Source: Nitrospirota bacterium
GTDB taxonomy: Bacteria > Nitrospirota > Nitrospiria > Nitrospirales > Nitrospiraceae
DNA: 64,000 bases
Assembly: GCA_030682135.1 (NCBI GenBank)
Contig: JAUXQT010000107.1
Span: forward strand, 19,701 to 83,700
Reading direction: 5' to 3'
Below are positions 1-9,071 of the stretch, piece by piece. Every line of letters begins with the position of its first letter. Positions within the stretch are counted from its first letter, which is position 1. The notes beneath the pieces were generated by a model that was given only the letters and a program-made list of their open reading frames with translations, made no database searches and was not told the origin of the DNA. The translations under genes were made by a program, and so were the position numbers.

Positions 1-2187
1 CGGTAGCGGCTTGAGCGCCTCCTTCATGAAATTGATCCAAATAGGCAGCGCGGCATGCGCCCCAGATTCTGTCTCGCCGAGCGAACGGCGATCGTCGAAG
101 CCCACATAGATGCCGGCCACCAAGTTCGGAGCGCCACCGATAAACCATGCGTTGATGAAATCATTCGTCGTTCCGGTCTTCCCGGCAAGCGGCCGACCAA
201 TACCTTTGGCGGCCTGCCCGGTCCCCTTCTGAATCACATCTTCCATCATATTGGTGATCCCGTAGGCGGTTTCCTTGGAGATCACCGTCAAGGCTTGCGG
301 CGCTGCCAACTCAAGCACCTTTCCTGCACTATCCTCCACCGACACAATCGCGTAAGGCTCCTGCCTGCTCCCCTCATTGAGTAACACTGCATATACAGCA
401 GTCAATTCCATAAGCCCGACAGAAGACGATCCTAATCCGAGCGATAAATCTGCGGCGAGTGGACTGGTAACTCCGACCGTTTTGGCAAACTCGATAACAT
501 TCCTGATCCCCACCTTGTCCAACAACCGGACTGTCGCGAGATTGTATGAATGGGCCAGCGCATCCCGCAAACTCACCATGCCATGGAACTTCTTCCCATA
601 GTTCTCAGGCTTCCAGGTTTTCTCCTCCAGCTCCTGCTCGTAGACAACCGGTGCGTCGAGAATGACCGACGCAGGGCTCATCCCGTGATTTAAGGCCGCC
701 GCATAGATAATCGGCTTAAAGGCCGACCCCGGCTGACGATGGGCTTGGACGGCACGATTATATTCACTGCGCCCAAAGTCGTACCCACCGACCATCACCC
801 GAATGGCACCCTTCGCCGGATCAAGCGCTATCAACCCTCCCTCGACCAGAGGCGTCTGCTCCAGCTGGACGTAGGCGAGGTCCCGCTCCAACTTCCGCAC
901 CATCACCTCGATGACGTCGCCGGGCTTCAAGACCTGCTTGAGATTTGGACTGACGACGACATCTTTCGCCGTATCCGGTCCGGTCAGACGGCGCTTTGCC
1001 CAGGCCATATCGTCGAACAGGAGCCTCGCCACCGTTGATCCGACCTGTACCACGAAATGATCCTTCGCCACTTTCGTGACGAACCCCTCGCGATAGTCCC
1101 CTGCCTTGAGAATCTGCCCGGCGGTCGCAACAGCAGCGGGTGTAACCGGCGCCTCCACGTCCACCGTCCGAAGCGGACCCCGCCACCCCTGCCGCTTATC
1201 CAGTTCACGCAAGCCGGCCGCAAACGCCACTTCTGCAGCCTTCTGCATCTCCAGGTTCAAAGTCGTAAAGACTTTCAGCCCGCCCTTATACACCAGCGCC
1301 TCACCGTACTTGGCGATCAGCAACTGCCGGACATATTCCACAAAGTAGGGTGCAGCCTGTTCACCGCCAGGACGCCTGAAATTGAGCGTTTCGGCCACCG
1401 CCGCTTCACGTTCTGCCGCGGTGAGGAACCCGGCCTCTTCCATCCGTGACAGTACATGTTCCTGGCGCTTTTTGGCCCGGTCGTAGGCCTTAAATGGCGA
1501 ATAATGGTTGGGTGACTTCGGAAGACCGGCCAGGAAGGCTGTTTCCGCAATCGTCAAGGACGAGAGATCTTTTCCGAAATAGGTTTGGGCCGCCGAGGCA
1601 ATACCGTAAGCGCCTTGCCCGAAGTAAATCTGATTCAGATACAGTTCGAGAATTTTATCCTTCGTCAGGACCAACTCCATCTTGTACGCCAGAATCAACT
1701 CACGGACTTTGCGATCGAAGGTGCGCTCGGATGAAAGAAACAAGGAGCGCGCCAACTGCTGAGTAATCGTGCTGGCCCCCTCGACCTTGCTTCCCCGACG
1801 AAGGTTCGTCCAGGCCGCACGGAGCATGCCGATATAGTCGAGTCCCGGATGTTCAAAGAACCGGACATCCTCGACAGCAATGACGGCATGACGAAACCCT
1901 TCTGGAATTCCCGCCAGAGGAGTCTGGATTCGGCGCTCAATGAAAAATTGACCGATACGCTGCTGGTCGCTCGAATAGACCTGCGTGACCAAGCTGGGTT
2001 GATAGGTCTCCAGCTGGTCCAATGGGGGAAGGTCATTCGCAAGGTGCCATACAAAACCAACGACGGCTAAGCCCCCCATCAAGGCCAGCGCCCCTAAGCC
2101 GAGAAGTGTGATCTGCCACCACCGCCATGACCGACGTGGCGCTTGGTGACGGGGCTCATACTGACTAGGAACCTGACGATCCATCAT
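1..2187 (-). CDS. mrcA: Penicillin-binding protein 1A, bifunctional transglycosylase/transpeptidase (3' end beyond window)
   Basis: Polymerises and cross-links peptidoglycan in the periplasm while anchored in the inner membrane. The 729 residues inside the window begin at tandem ATGs (2187, 2184) and have no stop codon before base 1, so the C-terminus is missing. A short basic cytoplasmic tail is followed by one membrane segment at about residues 24-47. The GT51 domain shows EDVRFFEHPG near 106 (catalytic Glu) and EGASTITQQLAR near 135. The transpeptidase domain carries the S-x-x-K nucleophile in GSAFKP near 488, SYN near 546 and KTGTT near 669. It is divergent from bipA. The ponA/mrcA family assignment is secure; which paralogue it is within the genome cannot be told. 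Confidence 0.95.
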   Translation of the reverse strand, partial: MMDRQVPSQYEPRHQAPRRSWRWWQITLLGLGALALMGGLAVVGFVWHLANDLPPLDQLETYQPSLVTQVYSSDQQRIGQFFIERRIQTPLAGIPEGFRHAVIAVEDVRFFEHPGLDYIGMLRAAWTNLRRGSKVEGASTITQQLARSLFLSSERTFDRKVRELILAYKMELVLTKDKILELYLNQIYFGQGAYGIASAAQTYFGKDLSSLTIAETAFLAGLPKSPNHYSPFKAYDRAKKRQEHVLSRMEEAGFLTAAEREAAVAETLNFRRPGGEQAAPYFVEYVRQLLIAKYGEALVYKGGLKVFTTLNLEMQKAAEVAFAAGLRELDKRQGWRGPLRTVDVEAPVTPAAVATAGQILKAGDYREGFVTKVAKDHFVVQVGSTVARLLFDDMAWAKRRLTGPDTAKDVVVSPNLKQVLKPGDVIEVMVRKLERDLAYVQLEQTPLVEGGLIALDPAKGAIRVMVGGYDFGRSEYNRAVQAHRQPGSAFKPIIYAAALNHGMSPASVILDAPVVYEQELEEKTWKPENYGKKFHGMVSLRDALAHSYNLATVRLLDKVGIRNVIEFAKTVGVTSPLAADLSLGLGSSSVGLMELTAVYAVLLNEGSRQEPYAIVSVEDSAGKVLELAAPQALTVISKETAYGITNMMEDVIQKGTGQAAKGIGRPLAGKTGTTNDFINAWFIGGAPNLVAGIYVGFDDRRSLGETESGAHAALPIWINFMKEALKPLP

Positions 2188-2322
2188 AATTACGCGGGTT
2201 TATCTTGTGGAAACACTCGCCTCCCTGGGAAGGAGACCGAAGTCACCATACCGTGGGGCCCCTCAAAACTCAAGCCTGCGCCGGCTCCCCATCTCTCCCA
2301 CACATCTTCTTCCCTGCATCGC

Positions 2323-2352
2323 TTGTACCGGACAGCATGCTTCGGGTATACT
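2323..2352 (+). promoter_or_regulatory. Candidate sigma-70 promoter for bipA
   Basis: A TATACT -10 box at 2347-2352 lies 18 bases after a weak TTGTAC -35 at 2323-2328. Transcription would start near 2359, immediately before the hairpin at 2361-2388. Assigned by eye only. Confidence 0.45.
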
Positions 2353-2360
2353 GTCCCACG

Positions 2361-2388
2361 GCGCCTGGATTCCCGGGCGCTTTTTTTT
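2361..2388 (+). terminator. Terminator-like GC hairpin plus U8 in the bipA leader
   Basis: GCGCCTGG and CCGGGCGC form an 8-bp stem (one G-T pair) around a 4-base loop, followed by eight T. The run ends 19 bases before the bipA ATG. No plus-strand gene lies upstream, so this is not an ordinary 3' terminator; it would be a 5'-terminal stem-loop or attenuator of the bipA transcript. Confidence 0.6.
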
Positions 2389-2407
2389 GGAGCATGCAGC
2401 AATATCT

Positions 2408-4294
2408 ATGGATCAGACAGCCCCAACAGAGTCTCCAGTCGCAGCCGATATCGCTCCTAAAGGGCGTCGTAGCGACATTCGAAATATCGCCATCATTGCC
2501 CACGTCGACCATGGCAAAACGACCTTGGTTGACGCGGTGCTCCGACAGACCCACGTCCATCGCAAGATCGACGACATGGGCGAGCGGATCATGGACTCGA
2601 TGGACCAGGAGCGTGAACGCGGGATCACCATCCGAGCCAAAAACGCCAGCGTCATCTACAAGGGCGTAAAAATCAATATCGTCGACACTCCGGGCCATGC
2701 CGACTTCGGCGGCGAAGTCGAGCGGACCCTTCGCATGGTGGACGGCGTCCTCATCTTGATCGATGCAAAAGAAGGCCCCATGCCGCAAACGACCTTCGTA
2801 TTGCGGAAAGCACTCGCGCTCGGACACAAAGCCATCGTCGTCATCAACAAGATCGACCGCCCGGATGCCGTCATCGACGATGTGGTGAATCGAACCTTCG
2901 ACTTGTTTGTCCATCTCGGTGCAACCGACGATCAGCTGGATTTCCCGATTGTCTACACCGCCGCGATCAAGGGCACTGCGACCAACGACCTTGCGAAGCC
3001 AGGCACAGACATTTCGCCCCTCCTCGACACCGTCCTGGAGAAGATTCCCGCACCGGCGATCAACGCCGAGGCGCCATTGCAGATCCTGATTCTTTCCCTG
3101 ATCCAGGATCTCTACAAAGGCAAGATGGGAGTGGGAAAGATTCAATCCGGCTCAATTGCCCGCAGACAGAATGTAGTCGTACTTGGCAAAGATGGCGCCA
3201 AATTCCCAGGAAAAGTGTCAGACCTCGCGGTCTACTCCGGCCTTGACCGGACGGATGTCGAACGAGCTGAAGCGGGAGAAATCGTCGCGGTAGCAGGGCT
3301 GGACGAGGTGAGCATCGGCGATACGATCGCCGATGCGGAGAACCCCGTCGCTTTGACCCGCGTGACGGTCGACGAGCCAACCGTCCAAATGACCTTTTCC
3401 GTGAACAATAGCCCGTTCGCCGGACGGGAAGGGAAGTACCTGACCTCGCGGCACTTGCGCGATAGACTCTTCAGAGAACTCGAAACCAACGTGTCCTTAC
3501 GCGTCCAGGAAACGGATAGTGCGGATAAGTTCCTCGTGGCAGGCCGCGGCGAACTGCATCTCGGCGTCCTGATCGAAGCGATGCGCCGGGAAGGCTACGA
3601 ACTGCAGGTCTCGCAACCGGAAGTCATCGTCCATCGGGACGGGGACAAGGTCCTTGAGCCCTATGAGGAACTGACGATCCAGGTGCCGGAGACCTATCAA
3701 GGCGCCGTGATCGAAGAGCTGGGCAAGCGCCGTGGCGAGTTACGCCATATGCGGCTCATCCATTCCGACGTCGGGACAAGCGAAATGCATCTGGAATACC
3801 ACATTCCCACCCGTGGCATCATGGGGCTCAAAAATCTCCTGGTCGCCAAGACGCGCGGCACCATCATCATGCACCATGTCTTTGTCGCCTACGAACCGCT
3901 GGAGCAGCGCGACCTCGCGGTAGCGACACATGGATCGCTCGTCGCCTGCGAAGACGGCACGAGCTCAGGGTATGCCATCTTCATGACCCAAGATCGAGGG
4001 ACCATGTTCATCGGCCCTGTCGTGGATGTCTATCGCGGAATGGTCGTCGGCGAAAACAGCCGTGACGAAGACATGGACGTGAACGTCTGTAAAGAAAAAC
4101 AGCTGTCCAACATGCGTGCGTCGGGAACCGATGAGGCCTTGGTCCTCACGCCGCCACGGGAAATGGGCTTGGAGTTTGCACTCGAATATATCGGCCCGGA
4201 CGAACTGATTGAAGTGACGCCGAAGAGCCTGCGTATTCGCAAAAAAATCCTCAATTCGGATGAACGCCGTCGGGCTAAGAAGTCCAGCAAATAG
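2408..4294 (+). CDS. bipA: Ribosome-associated translational GTPase BipA/TypA
   Basis: Elongation-factor-like GTPase that acts in 50S assembly and stress adaptation. The 628-residue protein (family about 605-615) has G1 AHVDHGKTT at 31-39, the switch region RERGITIRAKN, G3 DTPGH and G4 NKID, followed by EF-G domain III/V-like segments and the BipA-specific C-terminal domain. A longer reading frame opens at 2207, but ATG 2408 gives the family N-terminus, and the frame before it would run through a promoter and hairpin. The C-terminal tail is Lys/Arg rich. It is divergent from the PBP1A gene. Confidence 0.96.
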   Translation: MDQTAPTESPVAADIAPKGRRSDIRNIAIIAHVDHGKTTLVDAVLRQTHVHRKIDDMGERIMDSMDQERERGITIRAKNASVIYKGVKINIVDTPGHADFGGEVERTLRMVDGVLILIDAKEGPMPQTTFVLRKALALGHKAIVVINKIDRPDAVIDDVVNRTFDLFVHLGATDDQLDFPIVYTAAIKGTATNDLAKPGTDISPLLDTVLEKIPAPAINAEAPLQILILSLIQDLYKGKMGVGKIQSGSIARRQNVVVLGKDGAKFPGKVSDLAVYSGLDRTDVERAEAGEIVAVAGLDEVSIGDTIADAENPVALTRVTVDEPTVQMTFSVNNSPFAGREGKYLTSRHLRDRLFRELETNVSLRVQETDSADKFLVAGRGELHLGVLIEAMRREGYELQVSQPEVIVHRDGDKVLEPYEELTIQVPETYQGAVIEELGKRRGELRHMRLIHSDVGTSEMHLEYHIPTRGIMGLKNLLVAKTRGTIIMHHVFVAYEPLEQRDLAVATHGSLVACEDGTSSGYAIFMTQDRGTMFIGPVVDVYRGMVVGENSRDEDMDVNVCKEKQLSNMRASGTDEALVLTPPREMGLEFALEYIGPDELIEVTPKSLRIRKKILNSDERRRAKKSSK

Positions 4295-4307
4295 CCGCAG
4301 CGCCACG

Positions 4308-5063
4308 ATGAGGATCAAGAAGAAAATACCCAAACCCTCTGCTCGCCGCCCTCCGCTCTACTTCATCGGCTATCGGGGAACGGCGCCGGCTACAGACGAA
4401 CTGAAGATCTGGTACGACCGGGAATATGGTGGACCGCTGACCATTCGCCATGAGGCGGGCTCAGCAGAATCCTGGCATGCGACTCACGGCCCCTGGTCGG
4501 CCCATGTCGTAATGCCGCTGCCGATGAGCCACGTAGCCGACGTGATGAAACAGCTGGCCTGGGAACACGACGTGATGGGTGCCGTCGCGCCCTCCCTCGC
4601 ACCGCCGCGAGACATGCCGGACATGATTCTCTTTGCCGCGCGATTGGCTAGGGGTCTCACGCTCCTCACGCAAGGCACAGCCCATGACATCACCACGAAC
4701 CAGTATGTGAACCCGTCTGACTGGCAAAATCGGCCCCTCACCCACTTCGACGTGAACGATCACATCCCGGTCTTTCAGGAAGACCATGAACCGAGCCATC
4801 GGAGCCGGTGTTATACCCTCGGCCTCAGCAAGTTCGGGGTGGATGAACTTGAGATGTTTCTCTCCCCTGGTCTCCCGGACCAGCCTATCCGTGACCTCCT
4901 CCGGGAAACGGCAAACGAATTGACCAGGACCGGACAGTCTCCAAAAGTCGGAAGCCGCATCCCTATAGGGCCATCGGGTCAGAATATTGAAATTGCCAAC
5001 CACCGCACCGCCGCACCAGCCGGTCGTATGCTCAGCTTTCGAGAAATCAGAACTTCGTTGTAG
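4308..5063 (+). CDS. Hypothetical protein, 251 aa
   Basis: I do not recognise this family with confidence. The protein is soluble, with no signal peptide or membrane segment, and has a basic N-terminus (RIKKKIPKPSARR). It is rich in His and Trp, with a segment TLGLSKFGVDELEMF near residue 170. ATG 4308 lies 13 bases after the bipA stop, on the same strand, so the two may be cotranscribed. The frame opens at 4260 inside bipA; ATG 4308 avoids that overlap. Codon use matches its neighbours, which supports a real gene. Confidence 0.75.
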   Translation: MRIKKKIPKPSARRPPLYFIGYRGTAPATDELKIWYDREYGGPLTIRHEAGSAESWHATHGPWSAHVVMPLPMSHVADVMKQLAWEHDVMGAVAPSLAPPRDMPDMILFAARLARGLTLLTQGTAHDITTNQYVNPSDWQNRPLTHFDVNDHIPVFQEDHEPSHRSRCYTLGLSKFGVDELEMFLSPGLPDQPIRDLLRETANELTRTGQSPKVGSRIPIGPSGQNIEIANHRTAAPAGRMLSFREIRTSL

Positions 5064-5123
5064 TTTCTCCGTTTTATCGGGCACTTATAGATCGTCCTGG
5101 CCAGCCATAGGCCTTCAGGACCG

Positions 5124-5153
5124 TTGACAAGGTTTCAAGCCGCACGGTACAAA
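5124..5153 (+). promoter_or_regulatory. Candidate sigma-70 promoter for the peroxiredoxin gene
   Basis: A perfect TTGACA -35 at 5124-5129 is followed after 18 bases by TACAAA at 5148-5153. It lies about 55 bases upstream of the peroxiredoxin ATG, in the gap after the hypothetical gene. Confidence 0.45.
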
Positions 5154-5207
5154 AATACAGACGAATGTGTCAGAGGCCGGACTAAACCCAGTGAAGGAGG
5201 CATCCAG

Positions 5208-5678
5208 ATGAGCGACGTAGCAGCAGAAATTAAAGTTGGCGATACCGCACCGGATTTTGACTTAAAGGATCAGGACCAGAAGGACGTGAAGCTGAGCGAC
5301 TACCGCGGCAAGAAGAATGTCGTGCTCTGTTTCTATCCTCTGGATTGGAGCCCGGTCTGTCAGGGCGAGAACAAGTGTCTAACCGACGACTTCCCCAAGT
5401 TCCAATCGGCCAACGCGGAATTGTTCGGCGTCAGCTGCGACAGCTTCTTTTCGCACAAGGCCTGGGCTGATTCCATGGACCTCAAGCACCGCCTCTTGTC
5501 GGACGTGCACCGGACCACGGCCAAGGCCTACGGCCTCTACTTTGAGCCGTTGAACTGCTCAAAGCGTGCAACCGTCATCGTGGACAAGAACGGCAAGGTC
5601 GCCTACGCAAAGGTGCAGGAGATCAAAGTGGCTCGGGAAGACAAGGATATCCTCGCGGCTCTCGCGAAGCTGAGCTAG
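5208..5678 (+). CDS. Peroxiredoxin, AhpC/TSA family (AhpE/BCP-like)
   Basis: Thiol peroxidase reducing hydrogen peroxide or organic hydroperoxides in the cytoplasm. The 156-aa thioredoxin fold has the peroxidatic site PLDWSPVC with Cys51, in the AhpE-like context CQGENKC. Further Cys near 57, 78 and 122 could serve as resolving residues. GAAGGAGG eight bases upstream fixes ATG 5208; the longer frame from 5124 would overlap the promoter. A strong terminator follows. The thioredoxin-like gene just downstream is a possible reductant partner. Confidence 0.93.
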   Translation: MSDVAAEIKVGDTAPDFDLKDQDQKDVKLSDYRGKKNVVLCFYPLDWSPVCQGENKCLTDDFPKFQSANAELFGVSCDSFFSHKAWADSMDLKHRLLSDVHRTTAKAYGLYFEPLNCSKRATVIVDKNGKVAYAKVQEIKVAREDKDILAALAKLS

Positions 5679-5688
5679 TTTCCTTCAC

Positions 5689-5733
5689 AAAAGGGGAGGC
5701 GCTTCTAAATGGCCTCCCCTTTTGTTTCTTTTC
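5689..5733 (+). terminator. Intrinsic terminator after the peroxiredoxin gene
   Basis: A 12-bp perfect stem (AAAAGGGGAGGC at 5689-5700 with GCCTCCCCTTTT at 5712-5723) and an 11-base loop are followed by a T-rich tail. It sits 11 bases after the peroxiredoxin stop codon. Confidence 0.92.
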
Positions 5734-5749
5734 AGACGGGGGTGGACTC

Positions 5750-6082
5750 GTGGCAGGAACAGTCGAAGACGTCAGAGACGAAAACTATAAGGAATTCACC
5801 GATGCCCCCGCCGCGGTCGTCGCCTATGGACTCGCAACCTGTGAGCCCTGCAAGACCTACGACCCAATTCTGGAAGAAACCGCCGCCAAGTTTCCCGGGG
5901 TAAAAGTCGGCAAAGCGAAGATGCATGTCCCTGGCCGATGCCGAGAGATTAAAAAGAGCCATACCTTCGAAACCTACCCCACCACGCACTTCTTTGCTCA
6001 GGGCAAACTGCTCCTTACCCGCGAAGGTGTCGTCGAGCCAGCAGAACTCGCCTCATTGATTTCAGACCACCTGCTTAAATAA
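5750..6082 (+). CDS. Thioredoxin-like protein
   Basis: Small 110-aa thioredoxin-fold protein with the active site ATCEPCK (Cys31, Cys34) and the cis-Pro segment YPTTHFF. It is probably a cytoplasmic dithiol reductant; no signal peptide is visible. It starts at GTG 5750 after a GGGGGTGG ribosome-binding stretch, only 17 bases beyond the peroxiredoxin terminator. It is therefore either read through from that gene or driven from within the gap. CEPC differs from the canonical CGPC, which usually shifts the redox potential. Confidence 0.85.
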   Translation: MAGTVEDVRDENYKEFTDAPAAVVAYGLATCEPCKTYDPILEETAAKFPGVKVGKAKMHVPGRCREIKKSHTFETYPTTHFFAQGKLLLTREGVVEPAELASLISDHLLK

Positions 6083-6137
6083 CCGGATCGCTCCTTCATC
6101 GAATTCAGCGCACATCTTCCAAAAATCGTCGATCTTC

Positions 6138-6165
6138 TTGACTCACTCAGGACTTGTAGTAAGGT
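6138..6165 (+). promoter_or_regulatory. Candidate promoter for the hybrid histidine kinase
   Basis: TTGACT at 6138-6143 is followed after 16 bases by TAAGGT at 6160-6165, about 65 bases before the kinase ATG. The -10 match is weak. Confidence 0.35.
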
Positions 6166-6229
6166 CGAGAGGCCGTGGTGACATGAGGCAGGGATCGCCT
6201 GCACCACCGCCTGCTTTGAGGTCGCGCGT

Positions 6230-7747
6230 ATGGCATCTTCATCTCAGACGACCGATCGTCCGCGTTACGACCCGCAAGTTCTGTTGAACTCACAACCGGT
6301 GATCGTCACGGTCATCGACCCCTCGAATCACCAGATCCAGTTCCAGAATGACACGGGCCTCAAGAAGTACGGCGATCTCGCCGGAGCTTCCTGCCATGAC
6401 AAACTGATCGGCTGCCCCTCCCCTTGCTCCTTCTGCCGCATGCCGGAAGCCCTGACCTCGAACACCGTCATTTCCAGCGAAATCCCGCTCCCGGGGGATA
6501 AGTTTCTCCTCGTCCATTGGTCTAAAGCCTCCACTGCCGCCGGACAGCCCCACGTGATCGAAACGATCGTCGATATCACCGAACACAAACGAACAGCCGC
6601 GGCACTGCACCAATCGCAGAAGATGGAAGCGGTGGGACGATTGGCGGGCGGCATTGCACATGACTTCAACAACCTGATGACGGTCGTGATCGGACATGCC
6701 CAACGGTTGCTGCAGCAACTGGGGACCCACCCGGCCCGTCAGGAGCTAGAAATGATCAGCCAGGCCGGATTACGGGCGGCAGCCCTGACCAAGAAGCTGC
6801 TGACGTTTAGCAGGAGACAAGTGTTCGAGCCGAAAGAATTGCCTGTCAATCAGGCCATTCGCGAATTGGAGGATATTCTTCAGCGACTGATCGGAGAGCA
6901 GATTCAGATGGTCATCGTGCTCCATCCCCAGACCGGTCATGCACTGGTCGATCCCGTACAGCTCGAGCAAGTGATCATGAACCTCGTCTTAAATGCCCGC
7001 GACGCCATGCCGGACGGTGGCCTCATCAATATCGAGACGGATAATATCGACTTGGACGAGCACTTCTCGAACTCGCACCCTGGCTCCACACCTGGACCCT
7101 ACGTCAAGATTATGGTGCGGGATGCGGGATGCGGGATGGATAGGGAAACATTGACCCACATTTTCGAACCATTTTTCACGACAAAAGGCCCGGGGAAAGG
7201 CACCGGGCTCGGGCTAGCCACCGTCTATGGCATCGTCAAGCAAAGCCAGGGCTATATCGAGGTCGCCAGTGAACCGGGGCGAGGCTCGCGCTTTACCGTA
7301 TACCTCCCGCGTGTAGGACAGGCGACCGTCGAGCCTGAGACGTCCCGGATAGGAAAAGCAACTGTCGCACCACAAGATACGATTCTCGTTGTAGAGGATG
7401 AGGAGGGCATCAGGAATTTGATTACGACAGTCCTGCAAGATCAAGGCTACCAGGTGCTGGCAGCAGGCGATGGGATTCAAGCCTTACAGGGCCTGCAAAT
7501 GCTCAAAGGACAATGTTCCCTCGTCATTACCGACGTCATCATGCCTCGGATGAAAAGCTCCACGTTTATAGAAGGTGTCCATGCGATGCGGCCAGAGGCC
7601 AAGGTGCTCTACATGTCCGGCTACGCAGGCGACACCCTTCAGGCCAACGGAGTACAGGACGACATGCCCTTCCTGCCAAAGCCCTTCCTCCCCACCACGC
7701 TCATCGAAAAAGTTCGAGAACTCCTGCAAACAGCTCAGCCTCGCTGA
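6230..7747 (+). CDS. Hybrid sensor histidine kinase/response regulator
   Basis: Cytoplasmic two-component sensor, 505 aa, no membrane segment. An N-terminal PAS-like domain (about 15-115) carries four Cys (55, 62, 66, 69) in a C-x6-C-x3-C-x2-C arrangement seen in many NtrB-like PAS sensors. The HisKA domain has GGIAHDFNN with phospho-acceptor His144. The HATPase domain has NLVLNARDAMP (N box), DAGCGMD (G1) and GTGLGLATVYG (G2). A C-terminal receiver (about 380-500) has Asp435 in VITDVIMPRM and Lys in LPKPF. No cognate DNA-binding regulator is adjacent, so the output is unknown. Confidence 0.93.
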   Translation: MASSSQTTDRPRYDPQVLLNSQPVIVTVIDPSNHQIQFQNDTGLKKYGDLAGASCHDKLIGCPSPCSFCRMPEALTSNTVISSEIPLPGDKFLLVHWSKASTAAGQPHVIETIVDITEHKRTAAALHQSQKMEAVGRLAGGIAHDFNNLMTVVIGHAQRLLQQLGTHPARQELEMISQAGLRAAALTKKLLTFSRRQVFEPKELPVNQAIRELEDILQRLIGEQIQMVIVLHPQTGHALVDPVQLEQVIMNLVLNARDAMPDGGLINIETDNIDLDEHFSNSHPGSTPGPYVKIMVRDAGCGMDRETLTHIFEPFFTTKGPGKGTGLGLATVYGIVKQSQGYIEVASEPGRGSRFTVYLPRVGQATVEPETSRIGKATVAPQDTILVVEDEEGIRNLITTVLQDQGYQVLAAGDGIQALQGLQMLKGQCSLVITDVIMPRMKSSTFIEGVHAMRPEAKVLYMSGYAGDTLQANGVQDDMPFLPKPFLPTTLIEKVRELLQTAQPR

Positions 7748-7803
7748 TCGCCTGGCGACACCATTACACTTGAACGCAAGTCCCTCCCCTGCGCGCCGTC
7801 TCA

Positions 7804-8286
7804 TTACTTCTCGAACCCGGACCGTGTCTTCGAGCAATGCTCGTGGAAGATGAGCCAATGAGGGCCATCCTTGCGCAAGAGGGCGGTGCATTGTCCTGAG
7901 TCCTGTGCCTCGAATTCGCCTTTCCTGATTGCCTGAAACACATAGTCATACGTCGCCCAGGCGGTCGAGCCGGTCAATCGAACGTTTAAATTCGACAAGG
8001 CACCGATAAACCGCAGGGTACTGCCTTTGTCGAGTTCAGCCTCATAGTCCGACAGCCACTTTTCGATGGAGTCTCGTCCTTCCGTCTCGCCATCCTGAAT
8101 ACCGACGTAGTCCTTGGTATAGAGCTTCAAGACGGATTGCTTGTCTCTGGTTTCCGAGAAAGTTGCCGCAGCCATGGCGGCATCCTTGACGGTCCTCTCG
8201 ATCCCCTCCCCGTCTTCGGCAGACCTGGCGACCGCAGGCCACGAGAGGCACAGCATCAACAGCCCAAAGATCAGACCTGTCTTCAT
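7804..8286 (-). CDS. Secreted SnoaL/NTF2-like protein
   Basis: The 160-aa protein has a clear signal peptide (residues 1-23, ending ARSAED), so it is periplasmic or secreted. The mature part looks like the NTF2/SnoaL (DUF4440-type) cone fold: helical N-terminus, then YTKDYVGIQDGETEGRDSI and a C-terminal segment WLIFHEHCS. Such domains bind small molecules or act as isomerases, and no specific substrate is indicated. It starts at ATG 8286; a longer frame to 8367 would lose the signal peptide. It is convergent with the kinase gene. Confidence 0.8.
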   Translation of the reverse strand: MKTGLIFGLLMLCLSWPAVARSAEDGEGIERTVKDAAMAAATFSETRDKQSVLKLYTKDYVGIQDGETEGRDSIEKWLSDYEAELDKGSTLRFIGALSNLNVRLTGSTAWATYDYVFQAIRKGEFEAQDSGQCTALLRKDGPHWLIFHEHCSKTRSGFEK

Positions 8287-8317
8287 AGAACACCCCAACC
8301 GCACGAACGCAGTCCGG

Positions 8318-9070
8318 TCAGCCTGCAAATTCGAAGAATAAGTCCCGAGACTGCACGAGCCGCACATTCGAGAGTCTGCCCGCTGAAAGAGAAGAGGCCA
8401 GTTGTTTCCAGATATACTCGATCAGCTGCTCGCCGGTCACGACCTGAGTCCCGAGGATCTGACGAAGGTCCTGATGGTCAATGGCCTGCACAACTTTCCC
8501 TTGGACCAAACGGTTGAGCGCTCCGATGTCGGTGACCATGCCGGTCACGGCATCGATGGCGCCATGGACCGTCACGAAGCAGTCCCACTCGCGGCCCTGG
8601 TTGCCATCCTGCACCGATGTAAACGAATAGCGCCTGGTCACACTGGCGGCGTCGAGCCCGGCCACGGCAGTCACCTCGGCATAGAGGTCTTCGTCCTCGT
8701 ATAATCGAATCGTGTGAAGTGTACCGATGTCCTTCTGTAGCTCCAATTTGGTCCAAAGAAGGCGTGCCAGGTTTTCTGACGTGGGAATCCTGTCCGTAAA
8801 ATACGACATGTCAAGATTCAGGTTCTTATGATCGAACTCCTCCAGCACATCGAGCAAGACCCGCTTCAAGTCGAAGAGATTCACCACCATGCCGGTCTTC
8901 GGGTCCACCTCACCCAAGACCGTCACCTCAACCATGTAGTTATGTCCATGCGCAGGCGGGTTGTAACAAAGTCCGAACACCGCACGGTTCTTGGCCTCAT
9001 CCCACTCAGGCTTGATATAGCGATGCGCCGCCGCAAATTCGATGCGTTTCGTCAATAAGACAGATGCCAT
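8318..9070 (-). CDS. 6-pyruvoyl-tetrahydropterin synthase/QueD-like protein, tandem domains
   Basis: The first half (1-120) is a PTPS/QueD domain: zinc ligands His16, His41 and His43, the GLCYNPPAHGHNY signature with catalytic Cys35, and EFDHKNLN. The second half (about 130-250) has the same fold spacing (RRYSFTSVQ, VTDIGALNRLV, AIDHQDLRQIL) but lacks the HGHNY zinc site, so it looks like a degenerate duplicate. Family members convert 7,8-dihydroneopterin triphosphate to 6-pyruvoyl- or 6-carboxy-tetrahydropterin. It lies one base from the DUF3501 gene on the same strand; no other queuosine gene is nearby, so its pathway is open. Confidence 0.88.
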   Translation of the reverse strand: MASVLLTKRIEFAAAHRYIKPEWDEAKNRAVFGLCYNPPAHGHNYMVEVTVLGEVDPKTGMVVNLFDLKRVLLDVLEEFDHKNLNLDMSYFTDRIPTSENLARLLWTKLELQKDIGTLHTIRLYEDEDLYAEVTAVAGLDAASVTRRYSFTSVQDGNQGREWDCFVTVHGAIDAVTGMVTDIGALNRLVQGKVVQAIDHQDLRQILGTQVVTGEQLIEYIWKQLASSLSAGRLSNVRLVQSRDLFFEFAG

Positions 9071-9071
9071 A

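Noticed and set aside
7118..7141. Three tandem TGCGGGA heptamers in the histidine kinase gene
   Set aside because: They encode the conserved G1-box segment (VRDAGCGMD) of the kinase and have no inverted partner, so coincidence with a real motif is more likely than an insertion.
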